A stretch of 64,000 nt of DNA from Deltaproteobacteria bacterium. GTDB taxonomy: Bacteria; Myxococcota_A; UBA9042; PHBI01. Where the stretch lies: assembly GCA_011526585.1 (NCBI GenBank), contig WYBB01000151.1, forward strand, positions 46,522 to 110,521, given 5' to 3'. A program made the translations under genes and the position numbers. The notes under the pieces were generated by a model, which did no database searches, had not been told where the DNA came from, and was given only the letters and a program-made list of their open reading frames with translations. Every line of letters starts with the position of its first letter. Position 1 is the first letter of the stretch. Positions 1-8,223 of the stretch are shown piece after piece.

Positions 1-510
1 GCGCCGCGCCCACTTGAGGAACTTCGATTCCTCGGGCGATTCGGCGTGGTTGCGGGTGAAGAACATCTTGATGCCGGTCAGCACCAGGAAGCCGCCGAAG
101 ACGTAGATGAGCCAGTGGAAGCGCTCGATGGCCGCGACGCCGCCGAGGATCATCGCGGCGCGCAGGACCAGCGCCGTCAGGATGCCCCAGAAGAGCACGC
201 GGTGCTGGTAGATCGCCGGGATGCCGAGGGCGCCGAAGATCATGACGAAGACGAAGATGTTGTCGACCGAGAGCGACTTCTCGATGACGTAGCCCGTCAG
301 GTACTCGGTGCCCTTGGCCGTGCCGAACTCGAGGAAGACCCAGCCGCCGAAGAGCAGCGCGAGCGAGACCCAGACGGCGCTCCAGATCGCCGCCTCCTTG
401 AAGCCCACGACGTGGGACTTGCGGTGGAAGATGCCGAGGTCGAGCGCGAGCATGAGCAGGACGAAGCCGACGAAGGCCGCCCACATGACGGGTGAGCCGA
501 TGCTTTCCAT
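1..510 (-). CDS. TerC/Alx-family integral membrane protein, 3' end beyond window
   Basis: The first 170 codons of a TerC-family membrane protein run off the left edge. The start is the ATG at 510, with a CGGAG-like ribosome site just upstream. The visible part has hydrophobic helices at about residues 8-25, 37-55, 80-96, 103-123 and 130-147. It carries the family-typical stretch EKSLSVDNIFVF near residue 72, whose Asp and Asn lie in the membrane and are linked to metal-ion handling. E. coli Alx/TerC proteins are associated with manganese export and tellurite resistance; the substrate here cannot be read from sequence. It follows the zinc-ribbon gene by 45 bp on the same strand, so both may be cotranscribed. 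Family call firm, substrate unknown. Confidence 0.9.
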   Translation of the reverse strand, partial: MESIGSPVMWAAFVGFVLLMLALDLGIFHRKSHVVGFKEAAIWSAVWVSLALLFGGWVFLEFGTAKGTEYLTGYVIEKSLSVDNIFVFVMIFGALGIPAIYQHRVLFWGILTALVLRAAMILGGVAAIERFHWLIYVFGGFLVLTGIKMFFTRNHAESPEESKFLKWARR

Positions 511-555
511 GGTTCAGGTCTCCGGGTCGCCGAGCGACGCGACCGGGTGGCGGGC

Positions 556-885
556 TCAGTCGAAGAGGTTGCGCAGCGTGGAGAAGAAACCGCCGCCGCG
601 CGGCCCGTCATCGTCATCGTCGTCGCTGTCGTCGTCGCGGCGTCGACGGTCGTCGTAGTCGCGGGCACGGCGGTCGTCGTCGCGCCCCGCCCAGCGCTCG
701 CCGCCGGCGCGTCCGCCGCGCGGCTCGGCGCGGCGATCCTCGGCGGGCTCCTGGGCGCGCGCGATGAGGCGCTCGAGCTCACCACGGTCGAGCCACACGC
801 CGCGGCACGCAGGGCAGACGTCGATCGTCACGCCATCGCGGGTCTTCTCGACCAGGACTTCGACATCACAACGGGGGCAGTGCAT
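556..885 (-). CDS. Small zinc-ribbon protein (zf-TFIIB type)
   Basis: This 109-aa protein begins with a four-cysteine zinc ribbon: C3-x2-C6 and C24-x2-C27, followed by the RGVWLDRGEL signature of the TFIIB-like zinc-finger family (Pfam zf-TFIIB). The remainder (residues 45-100) is a charged, Asp/Arg-rich disordered tail with a run of Asp residues, ending in a short amphipathic stretch (FFSTLRNLFD). Proteins of this family are small, cytoplasmic and of unknown function; nucleic-acid or protein binding is assumed. It lies 45 bp upstream of the TerC-family gene on the same strand and is divergent from the nhaR-like gene. Confidence 0.8.
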   Translation of the reverse strand: MHCPRCDVEVLVEKTRDGVTIDVCPACRGVWLDRGELERLIARAQEPAEDRRAEPRGGRAGGERWAGRDDDRRARDYDDRRRRDDDSDDDDDDGPRGGGFFSTLRNLFD

Positions 886-954
886 CGGCGGGTCTCCTTG
901 ACGTGCGAATCGGCAGCGGGGATCGGCCGCGCTCGGGGCGAGCGCGCGGGGGGG

Positions 955-1025
955 AAGTTCGCGACCGCCGGCAAGTTCGACAATCAGGAAGTTTCGACTC
1001 GATCATCCGAAAAAGTCGTATCATC
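955..1025 (+). promoter_or_regulatory. Direct repeats upstream of the LysR regulator gene
   Basis: The 145-bp divergent spacer between the zinc-ribbon gene and the NhaR-like gene contains three copies of AAGTT(T)CG at 955-961, 973-979 and 989-996, spaced 18 and 16 bp. An inverted pair CGACT/AGTCG lies at 995-999 and 1014-1018, and an A/T-richer TATCAT stretch at 1020-1025 stands just before the ATG at 1031. LysR proteins commonly bind such regions to regulate themselves. No well-spaced -35/-10 pair is visible, so the promoter itself is unassigned. Confidence 0.3.
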
Positions 1026-1030
1026 GAGCG

Positions 1031-1954
1031 ATGAGCGACTGGCTGAACTATCACCACCTCCTTTACTTCTGGACGGTCGCGCGCGAGGGCGGGGTCGGCC
1101 TGGCGGGCCAGCGGCTGCGCCTGTCCCCGCAGACGATCAGCGGCCAGGTCAACGCGCTCGAGGAGGCGCTCGGCGTGCCGCTCTTCGAGCGTCAGGGGCG
1201 GCGCCTCGTGCTCACCGAGACCGGGCGGGTGGTGTACGGCTACGCCGACGAGATCTTTTCGCTCGGGCGCGAGCTCGTCGACGCCGTGCGTGGTCGACCC
1301 ACCGGCCGCCCGGCGCGCGTCGTCGTCGGGATCGCCGAGGTCGTGCCCAAGCTCATCGCCAAGCGCCTGCTGGCGCCCGCGCTCACCCCCGACCAGGAGC
1401 CGCCACTGCAGCTCGTGTGTCGCGAAGACGCCGCGGACCGCCTGCTCGTCGAGCTGGCCGCCCACCGTCTCGATGCGCTCGTGCTCGACCGGCCGCTACC
1501 GCCGGGCAGCGGCATCAAGGCCTTCAACCACCCGCTCGGTGACACCGGCACCACCTTCTTCGCCGCGCGTCGACTCGCCAGGACGCTGCGCGCCGGCTTC
1601 CCGGCGTCCCTGGACGGGTGCCCGGTGTTGCTCCCGACGGAGGAGGCGGCCGTGCGCCGCGGGCTCGAGGACTGGTTCCACACGAGCGGGATCCGCCCGC
1701 GCGTCGTCGCCGAGTTCGACGACAGCGCGCTCATGAAGACCTTCGGACAGGACGGGCTCGGGGCCTTCCCGGCGCCGACCGCCATCGCCTCCGAGGTGGC
1801 GGCGCAGCACGGCGTCGTGCCGATCGGGGAGGTCGACTCGGTGCGCGAGCGCTTCTTCGTCGTCACGATGCAGCGCCGCCTCGAGCATCCGGCGATCAAG
1901 GCGCTCGCCGAGCGGGCGCGCGCCGAGCTCTTCGCCGACTCCCGGCGGCGCTGA
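1031..1954 (+). CDS. nhaR: NhaR-type LysR family transcriptional regulator
   Basis: A 307-aa LysR-type regulator of usual length. The winged helix-turn-helix is at residues 5-62 (recognition region LSPQTISGQVNALEEALG), followed by a linker and a periplasmic-binding-protein-like effector domain (about 90-300). Several stretches match E. coli NhaR closely: NYHHLLYFW at the start, TPQTI/SPQTI in the recognition helix, VVYGYADEIF after the HTH, and EFDDSALMKTFG near residue 233. NhaR activates the Na+/H+ antiporter gene nhaA in response to sodium in E. coli. No antiporter gene is in this window, so the regulon is open; the adjacent divergent zinc-ribbon/TerC pair is the nearest candidate target. 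Confidence 0.85.
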   Translation: MSDWLNYHHLLYFWTVAREGGVGLAGQRLRLSPQTISGQVNALEEALGVPLFERQGRRLVLTETGRVVYGYADEIFSLGRELVDAVRGRPTGRPARVVVGIAEVVPKLIAKRLLAPALTPDQEPPLQLVCREDAADRLLVELAAHRLDALVLDRPLPPGSGIKAFNHPLGDTGTTFFAARRLARTLRAGFPASLDGCPVLLPTEEAAVRRGLEDWFHTSGIRPRVVAEFDDSALMKTFGQDGLGAFPAPTAIASEVAAQHGVVPIGEVDSVRERFFVVTMQRRLEHPAIKALAERARAELFADSRRR

Positions 1955-1981
1955 GGTGGCCAAGAGAGGTCCGTGCCAGGC

Positions 1982-2043
1982 GGGCGGCCACGAGGGCCGC
2001 CCCTACGATCGGGTACCTGCCAGGCGGCGGCCACGAGGCCGCC
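1982..2043. terminator. Two strong hairpins between convergent genes; copy of a dispersed repeat
   Basis: Between the nhaR stop (1954) and the convergent peptidase stop (2050) lie two perfect hairpins: GGGCGGCC/GGCCGCCC with loop ACGAG (1982-2002), and GGCGGCC/GGCCGCC with loop ACGA (2026-2043). Neither has a T-tract, so they may act as bidirectional structural terminators. The first is followed by CTAC and closely resembles the unit at 30462-30486, which marks it as a dispersed palindromic repeat. Confidence 0.5.
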
Positions 2044-2049
2044 CTGCGG

Positions 2050-5000
2050 TCAGCGGCGGTAGACGATGAAGCTCGTGCGCGCGACGCTCTCTTCGCCTTC
2101 CCGGGCGATGACGGTGATCTCGTTGGGGCCCGGGTCGAGGGCGAGCGAGGCGGAGAAGGCGAGCGAGGCCTCCTGACCGCGGACCTCCTCGCGCAGGGTC
2201 TCGGCCGCGCGGAAGAAGACCTTGTCGCGGCCGCGGAAGATGTAGATCAGGCGGCGCTTGCTGCCGGTCGCGGCGAAGCGGGCGACGCCTTCGAGGGGCA
2301 GATCGGCGAGCTCGGTGAAGGCCGGCGTCGCGGCGAGGTCGAGGACCGGTGGCCGGTGGTGGGCGAGCGCGCGCACGGCGTCGCGGGTGGCGCCTCCCTC
2401 GTCGGCGAGGCGCACACGCTCGGCCGGGAGGTAGCCGCGGCGCTCGTGGGCCTCGTCGAGCCAGCGCACCTCGAGCCAGTCGCCGACCTTGCCGGTCACC
2501 TCGAGGACCGCGCCGGGGTTGGCCTCGGCGACCTCGGGCGCGTCGCGGCTGGCGCCGGCGTGCAGGCGCGTGGCGACGTTGGGGAGCACGGCGAAGGCGG
2601 TGAGCGCCGCGCGGTTCGGCAGCGCGTCGGGGAAGATCGCGAGCTCGATCGGGGTCGTGCCGGGCGCGGACAGCGTGCCGGCGGTGTCGTGGAGCTCGAG
2701 CCCGAGCTCGACCAGGCGCGCCTTGAGGCCGGGCTTGACCTCGAGCTCGAAGACCGCCGGGCGTGACTCGCCGGGCGCGAGTGCGCCGAGCTCCTGGCGG
2801 CCGAGGTGGATGAAGACCTCGGGGCCCGATTCGTTGCGCAGGGTGGCGAGCACCGAGCGCGCGGGGCCGGCGCCGATGTTGGTGACGAAGACCTGCAGGC
2901 GCACGCGCTCGCCGCGTTGCAGGAGGCCGTCGCCGTTGCCGGCCGCGGTGGAGGCGTCGTCGATCTGGGTCGCGTGCGCGAAGACCGGCGGCGGCATCGG
3001 CACGACCGCGAGCGGCGTGGAGGTGGTCGCGGCGATTGGCTCGCCGTCGCTGTAGAGCTTGACGGCGACGTCGTCGCCCATTCGGGCGACGCCGGCGGGC
3101 AGGCGGGTGGTGAAGCTCTTGGTGAGGGTGGCGCCGGGCTCGAGGTAGCCGATGGCGAGCTCACGGCCCGCCAGACCCGGGATCCGGGTCGCGAGCTCCG
3201 CGTGCAGGCGCGCGACCGGGCGCTTGGAGAGGTTCTTGACGCGCAGGCTGACGGTCAGGCTGGCGCCGGCCTCGGTCTCGGCGGGCAGGGTGAGCGAGAC
3301 CTCGAGCGCCTTGCCGTTGGCGGGGCGCGGACCGGCGCGCCAGTCGATGCCCGCGGGGCGCAGCGCGTCTTCGAGGCGGCGGTCCTCGAGCTCCTGGCGC
3401 GGTGGGAAGAAGCCGGCGAGCTGCACGAGCGCCTGCTTGCGGTCGGCGGCGGGCGCGGCGGTGAGCACGTCCTTGGCCAGGCGCACGGCGGCGTCGGGCA
3501 CACGCGCCTCGCCGCGGCGCTGGCGGTGCGTCGGGGTGCGGGTGTCGTCGAGCAGGCGCAGCACGATGGCGGGTTTGTCGCGGCGGGTCTTCTCGCTCGA
3601 GAGGTGGGCGGACAGGGACGCCTCGCCGCCCGCGGTCTCCGGGGCCGGCAGGAGATCCATGCGCCCGTCGAAGGGGAGCTCGGGTGCGGTCGAGGGCGCG
3701 CGCAGGGTGACGAGGTCGATGTCGGGCACGATGCCGACGCCCTGGATCGAGACGTCGCCGGGCGTGAGGTACTGCGCGACGGTGAGCTTGAGCGCCGCGT
3801 CGTCGATGCGATAGACGACCTGGACCGAGCCCTTGCCGAAGGTGCGCTGCCCGATGACGAGCGCGCGGTCGTTGCGCTTGAGGGCGCCGGCGACGATCTC
3901 CGAGGCCGAGGCGGAGCCGCGGTTGACGAGCACGACGAGCGGGAGGTCCGGGCGCGTGCCGGATTGGGTGGCGTGGCTCTCGTCGCGCTCGCGCCCGCCC
4001 TCGCGCACGGTGGTGACGATGGTGCCCGCCGAGAGGAAGGCGTCGGAGATGGCGATCGCCTTCTCGAGGAGGCCGCCGGGGTTGTCGCGCAGATCGAGCA
4101 CCAGTCCCTGGAGGCCGCCGGGGGCTTTTTCGAGGCGGGTCAGCGCGGCGGTGAGGTCGGCGTCGGTCGTCTCCTGGAAGCCGCGCACGTGCACCCAACC
4201 GATGCCGTCGCCGAGGGAGGCCTCCTCGACCGAGGGGAGCTGGATCTCGCGACGCACGAGCTTGAAGGGGCGTGCCTCCTTCCAGGTGGCCTCGGCGCGC
4301 GGGCGGGCGATCCAGAGGATCACCTCGCTGCCCGGCTCGCCGCGCAGCAGGTTGACCGCCTCGTCGAGCGCCATGCTGATCGTCGAGGCACCGCCGATCT
4401 GCACGATGCGATCGTCGGGCTCGAGGCCGGCTTCGGCGGCCGGCGTGTCGCGCATGACCTGCTGGATGACGAGGTAGCCGTCGACCTCGCCGACGGTGAT
4501 GCCGAGGCCGCCGAAGCGGCCCTTCTGCGAGAGCTGGAGCTCGCGGTAGGTGCGCGGCGTGAGCAGCGAGGTGTGGGGATCGAGGGTCGCGAGGAGCCCG
4601 TTGACGGCGGCGTACTCGAGCGCTTCGAGGTCGACCTGGGGCGGCAGGTGGCGCTCGAGGAACTCGAAGACGTCGACGAGCTTCCAGTTGAGCTCGAAGA
4701 GGTCGTCGACCTTGTCGAGCGGGAAGAGGCGCGTGACCTCGCCGACGGTGACGTGCAGGACCGCGGGCTCCGCGTCGGAATTCGGCGTGGTCTCGCCGAT
4801 CGACGCGCCGTCGCGGGTGACGACCAGCACGCGCACCTCGGGCACCTCGGCCTGCACGCGCCAGAGCGCGGCGGCGGCCATGCGGCGCGGGTCGATGCGC
4901 TCGGGCGCGACGTAGTGGGCGCGCAGGTGACCGACGACGCGCGCGAGCATGCGCGCCTTGGCGAGGTCGTAGGTGCCGGTGCGGTCGGTCTTGGCGCGAG

Positions 5001-5193
5001 CGCCGTCGAAGTGCCAGCCGCGGTCGCCGGGGAAGCCCCAGCTCAGGGTCAGCGCCAGCGCGGTGACGAAGCTGCCGATCGCGAAGGCGTGGCGGCGGGC
5101 GAGGCGGAAGCCGGCGCGCGGGCGACGGGGCGCGTGGGCCTGGTCGGCGGCGGGCCGCGTGAGCTCGGCCCCTACGGCGTGCGCCTCGGGCAT
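2050..5193 (-). CDS. MXAN_5808-type S41 (C-terminal processing) serine peptidase
   Basis: The start chosen is the ATG at 5193 (1,047 aa); an upstream in-frame ATG at 5280 would overlap the divergent gene. A single N-terminal membrane segment (about residues 31-50) predicts an anchored periplasmic enzyme. A helical tail-specific-protease region follows, then a PDZ domain (about 228-300, GGLGITVGE) and the S41 catalytic core with LVLDLRDNPGG (about 363), the nucleophile Ser in GSASASEI (about 424) and the Lys in FGKGSVQ (about 451). The C-terminal 500 residues hold immunoglobulin-like repeats, resembling CARDB domains, and an SH3-like segment (about 878-935), which makes it much longer than ordinary CtpA. 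The Ser-Lys dyad is intact. The architecture fits the myxobacterial MXAN_5808 family; the substrate is unknown. Confidence 0.85.
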   Translation of the reverse strand: MPEAHAVGAELTRPAADQAHAPRRPRAGFRLARRHAFAIGSFVTALALTLSWGFPGDRGWHFDGARAKTDRTGTYDLAKARMLARVVGHLRAHYVAPERIDPRRMAAAALWRVQAEVPEVRVLVVTRDGASIGETTPNSDAEPAVLHVTVGEVTRLFPLDKVDDLFELNWKLVDVFEFLERHLPPQVDLEALEYAAVNGLLATLDPHTSLLTPRTYRELQLSQKGRFGGLGITVGEVDGYLVIQQVMRDTPAAEAGLEPDDRIVQIGGASTISMALDEAVNLLRGEPGSEVILWIARPRAEATWKEARPFKLVRREIQLPSVEEASLGDGIGWVHVRGFQETTDADLTAALTRLEKAPGGLQGLVLDLRDNPGGLLEKAIAISDAFLSAGTIVTTVREGGRERDESHATQSGTRPDLPLVVLVNRGSASASEIVAGALKRNDRALVIGQRTFGKGSVQVVYRIDDAALKLTVAQYLTPGDVSIQGVGIVPDIDLVTLRAPSTAPELPFDGRMDLLPAPETAGGEASLSAHLSSEKTRRDKPAIVLRLLDDTRTPTHRQRRGEARVPDAAVRLAKDVLTAAPAADRKQALVQLAGFFPPRQELEDRRLEDALRPAGIDWRAGPRPANGKALEVSLTLPAETEAGASLTVSLRVKNLSKRPVARLHAELATRIPGLAGRELAIGYLEPGATLTKSFTTRLPAGVARMGDDVAVKLYSDGEPIAATTSTPLAVVPMPPPVFAHATQIDDASTAAGNGDGLLQRGERVRLQVFVTNIGAGPARSVLATLRNESGPEVFIHLGRQELGALAPGESRPAVFELEVKPGLKARLVELGLELHDTAGTLSAPGTTPIELAIFPDALPNRAALTAFAVLPNVATRLHAGASRDAPEVAEANPGAVLEVTGKVGDWLEVRWLDEAHERRGYLPAERVRLADEGGATRDAVRALAHHRPPVLDLAATPAFTELADLPLEGVARFAATGSKRRLIYIFRGRDKVFFRAAETLREEVRGQEASLAFSASLALDPGPNEITVIAREGEESVARTSFIVYRR

Positions 5194-5272
5194 CGGGTCT
5201 CGTGTAGCACAACCGGGCACGGGGCGAGAACTCTGGTGCGCTGGTGTCGCATTCCGCGCTATCGTCGCGGGG
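5194..5272. promoter_or_regulatory. Divergent intergenic region between peptidase and AAA ATPase
   Basis: This 79-bp spacer must hold the start signals of both divergent genes. A GGGG run just before the ATG at 5273 serves as the ribosome site of the ATPase. I could not assign convincing -35/-10 elements on either strand. Confidence 0.3.
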
Positions 5273-7486
5273 ATGGACACGACGGCCGGCTATCCGAACG
5301 ATCTCGAATTCCTGGGCGCGGCGCTCGACCTCCTGCGCGTGCGCGCGCGCATCCGCATCGCCGAGCGCGAGCGCCTGGGGTTGGCGGTGCGCGACCCGGT
5401 GCTGTCGATCTCGGAGCCGGTGGCCGACGTCGAGGCGCTCGAGGGCGAGCTGGCGGACAAGGCGGCGCGCCACGCGGCGCGGCTCGAGGCGGGGGGCTTC
5501 GCGCCCGCGCTGCTCAGGCTGCAGGCGGACTTCGCGCTCGACGAATTCGAGCGCGACGTGCTGCTCCTGTGCCTGGCGCCGGCGATCGACGGCAGCTTCA
5601 ACGGCCTCTTCGGGCGCGCCAAGGGGTCGGCGTATCGCTCGGCGCTCGACGTCGACGCGGCGCTGACCCTGCTCACCGACAGCTTCGAGGAGCGCATGGC
5701 GCGCCGCGCGGCGTTCACCCTGTCGGGGCGCCTCTTGCGGAACAGCCTCTTGCTCGTCGGGCGGGGGCACGGCGACGGCGACGACTTCCTCGCGCTCGAG
5801 CTCAAGCTGCCGCCGCGCCTGGTGGCGCTGCTCCTCGGGCAGGCCGGCGAGGACGAGTCGCTGCAATCGTTCTCGCGCCTCGTCGAGCCGAGCGAGACCT
5901 TCGAGCAGGTGATCCTGCCGCTCGAGGACAAGCGGCGCCTGCTCGAGCTCGTCGCGCTGCACGAGGCGTATCTCAAGGCGCTGCGCGAGTGGGGGCTCGA
6001 GCGCGCCATCGCCTACGGGCGGGGCGTCACGCTCTTGTTCTCGGGTGCGCCGGGCACCGGCAAGACGCTGACGGCGCGCGCGCTGGCGCATCACCTCGGG
6101 CTCAGGCTCCTGCTCGTCGACTCGTCGCGGCTGGCCGGCCAGGCCGCGCACTTCGAGCAGAACCTCGAGAACCTCCTGCGCGAGGCGCGGCTGCAGCGCG
6201 CGATCCTCTTCTTCGACGAGTGCGAGGGGCTCTTCGCGGCGCCGCAGCGCTTCGGCGGGCACGTACCGGCGCTCTTGCAGGCGCTCGAGCGCTTCGACGG
6301 GGTGTGCATCCTCGCGACCAACGTGCCCAAGGCGCTCGACCACGCGCTCGATCGGCGGATCCTCTATCGCGTGGCGTTCGAGATGCCGTCGCCGGCGATG
6401 CGCGAGGCGATCTGGCGGGTGCACCTGCCGCCGACGGTACCGCTGGCGCCGGACGTCGACATCGGCTACCTGGCGCGGCGCTTCGAGTTCGCCGGCGGCT
6501 ACATCAAGAACACCGTGCTCTTGGCGGCGGGCGCGGCGGCCTCGCGCGCGGTGCTCGAGGGGGCGCGGCGCGCGCAGGAGGGAGGCGGCGACGGCGGGGC
6601 GGCGAGCGCGCCGGCGGCGATCGCGCAGCGCGATCTGATGGAGGGCGCGTGGAGTCAGATCCGCCATCGCCTCGCCGACTATGCCGATCGCGACGTGGCG
6701 GACCTGAAACTCTCGGATCTGATCCTGCCGCCGGACATCAAGAAGCAGATCGTCGAGATCATCGAGGCGGTCTCGGCTCAGGGCACGGTCTTCCGCGACT
6801 GGGGCTTCGGGAGAAAGTTCAATAAGGGCCGGGGCTTATCGGCACTCTTCGACGGCGAGCCCGGCACCGGCAAGACGCTCTCGGCGGAGGTGATCGCCGC
6901 CGAGCTCGGGCTCTCGCTGATGCGCGTCAACGTCGCCAACGTGGTCTCGAAGTACATCGGCGAGACCGAGAAGAACCTGACGCGCGTGTTCGCCGAGGCG
7001 CGCGGCTCGCAGTCGATCCTGCTCTTCGACGAGGCCGACTCGCTCTTCTCCAAGCGCGTGGAGGTCAAGCAGGCCAACGATCGCTTCGCCAACATGGAGG
7101 TCAACGTGCTCTTGCAGCTGATCGAGCGCTACGACGGCCTCGTGATGCTGACGACGAACCTCAAGACCTCGCTCGACAACGCCCTGGAGCGGCGCCTCTC
7201 GTTCAAGATCAACTTCCCGTTCCCCGATGCGCCGATGCGCGCGACGATCTGGCGGCAGCTCCTGCCAGAGACCGCGCCGCTGACGGACGACATCGACTTC
7301 GAAGCGCTCGGCGAGAGCTTCGAGCTCTCGGGCGGGTCGATCAAGAACGCGGTCTTGCGCGCGGCCTACCGCGCGGCGGCGCAGCACCTGCCGCTCGGCA
7401 TGGACCTCTTCGAGGAGGCCGCCAAGCGCGAGTGCCAGGCGGCCGGCAAGCTCTTCCGGGTCATCAAGCGCACGGAGCACTGGTAG
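5273..7486 (+). CDS. Tandem-AAA-domain ATPase
   Basis: The start is the ATG at 5273 (737 aa); the frame is open further upstream, but that part overlaps the divergent peptidase and is arginine-rich shadow. About 240 N-terminal helical residues, as in winged-helix AAA proteins, precede two AAA modules. Module 1 has Walker A GAPGTGKT (about 259-266) and Walker B ILFFDECEG (about 312); module 2 has Walker A GEPGTGKT (about 528-535) and Walker B ILLFDEADS (about 583) with a following Arg-rich sensor region. Both Walker A lysines and both Asp-Glu pairs are intact. Each module ends with the FELSGGSIKNAVLRAA-type sensor-2 helix. Related ATPases are found beside contractile injection systems, but no such genes are present. 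Probably a cytoplasmic remodelling ATPase with unknown client. Confidence 0.85.
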   Translation: MDTTAGYPNDLEFLGAALDLLRVRARIRIAERERLGLAVRDPVLSISEPVADVEALEGELADKAARHAARLEAGGFAPALLRLQADFALDEFERDVLLLCLAPAIDGSFNGLFGRAKGSAYRSALDVDAALTLLTDSFEERMARRAAFTLSGRLLRNSLLLVGRGHGDGDDFLALELKLPPRLVALLLGQAGEDESLQSFSRLVEPSETFEQVILPLEDKRRLLELVALHEAYLKALREWGLERAIAYGRGVTLLFSGAPGTGKTLTARALAHHLGLRLLLVDSSRLAGQAAHFEQNLENLLREARLQRAILFFDECEGLFAAPQRFGGHVPALLQALERFDGVCILATNVPKALDHALDRRILYRVAFEMPSPAMREAIWRVHLPPTVPLAPDVDIGYLARRFEFAGGYIKNTVLLAAGAAASRAVLEGARRAQEGGGDGGAASAPAAIAQRDLMEGAWSQIRHRLADYADRDVADLKLSDLILPPDIKKQIVEIIEAVSAQGTVFRDWGFGRKFNKGRGLSALFDGEPGTGKTLSAEVIAAELGLSLMRVNVANVVSKYIGETEKNLTRVFAEARGSQSILLFDEADSLFSKRVEVKQANDRFANMEVNVLLQLIERYDGLVMLTTNLKTSLDNALERRLSFKINFPFPDAPMRATIWRQLLPETAPLTDDIDFEALGESFELSGGSIKNAVLRAAYRAAAQHLPLGMDLFEEAAKRECQAAGKLFRVIKRTEHW

Positions 7487-7494
7487 TCGCGATC

Positions 7495-7516
7495 AGGCCG
7501 ACGACGACGTCGGCCT
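7495..7516. terminator. Perfect 9-bp hairpin between convergent genes
   Basis: AGGCCGACG/CGTCGGCCT with loop ACGA lies between the stops of the AAA ATPase (7486) and the CYTH gene (7536). There is no T-tract; the position argues for a bidirectional terminator. Confidence 0.55.
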
Positions 7517-7535
7517 TGCGCGGACACGCTCGGGC

Positions 7536-8195
7536 TCAGTCGGGGTAGTCGCTGACGCCTTCGGTCTTCTCGAGAAAGCGAGCGTACTTGCCCTTGCGCT
7601 GGGGGCCGATCTCGATGGCGAGGCGGGCGCAGAGCTCTTCGATGTGCTTCTTGGCGGCGTCGGGCCACAGGGTCTCGCACTCGATCTCGGCCTCGATCGA
7701 GTCGTCGGGGAAGACGGTCTTGTCGATCTCGAGCACGAAGGCGTCGCTGCGCACCTTCCAGCGACTGTTGACCGTCTTGCCGAGGATCTTGAGCTTGCCG
7801 AACCTGGCCTGCTCCTCGAGCCAGCGGAAGACGAAGCCCGAGGTGTCGAGCTGGGTGCGGCCCCAGTCGAACTCGCGCCAGTCGTCGAAGGCCATGACCT
7901 GCTCGCGCTCCTCGGAGATGAAGATGCCGTCGTGGGTCGACTTGTGGCGCTTGGCGGTGATGGTGATCGGCGGCTTGCCGAGGCCCTTGGCGGCGCCGAC
8001 CGGGAACTGGATCTCGCGGGCGCGGAGCATGATGCGCGCCTCGCGCAGGCTGCGCGCGGTGTCGTCGAGGTAGGAGTTCACCTGCGTGAAGTGCGCCTCG
8101 GGCGGGTCGAGCGAGGCGAGGAGCTTGTCGATCTGGCGCCAGTCCTTGATCGCCATCTTGACTTCGACTTCGGTGTGCTCGGGGTTGCTGCTCAT
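7536..8195 (-). CDS. CYTH domain-containing protein
   Basis: The start chosen is the ATG at 8195 (219 aa); the open frame continues upstream but lacks CYTH-like sequence. The N-terminus carries the CYTH signature ExExK (E9-V-E11-V-K13), and charged beta strands typical of the triphosphate tunnel follow (for example ARIMLRAREI, PPITITAKRHK, FVLEIDKT, EAEIECET). The length is typical of bacterial CYTH proteins, which bind triphosphate groups: class IV adenylate cyclase, thiamine triphosphatase or inorganic triphosphatase. Which activity is present cannot be decided. It is the last gene of a three-gene minus-strand operon, 28 bp after the HhH protein gene. Confidence 0.85.
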   Translation of the reverse strand: MSSNPEHTEVEVKMAIKDWRQIDKLLASLDPPEAHFTQVNSYLDDTARSLREARIMLRAREIQFPVGAAKGLGKPPITITAKRHKSTHDGIFISEEREQVMAFDDWREFDWGRTQLDTSGFVFRWLEEQARFGKLKILGKTVNSRWKVRSDAFVLEIDKTVFPDDSIEAEIECETLWPDAAKKHIEELCARLAIEIGPQRKGKYARFLEKTEGVSDYPD

Positions 8196-8223
8196 GGTGA
8201 TTCTTCCGGTGTGTCGCCGAGGC

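Noticed and set aside
511..555. Possible yybP-ykoY manganese riboswitch before the TerC-family gene
   Set aside because: Only 45 bp separate it from the upstream gene, too short for that riboswitch, and no matching structure is seen.
2806..6825. Plus-strand frame of about 1,340 codons spanning the peptidase and ATPase
   Set aside because: Runs across two well-supported genes in other frames, is Arg/Gly-rich and has no domain.
5273..7486. AAA ATPase as part of a contractile injection system
   Set aside because: No sheath, tube, baseplate or spike genes occur in the window.
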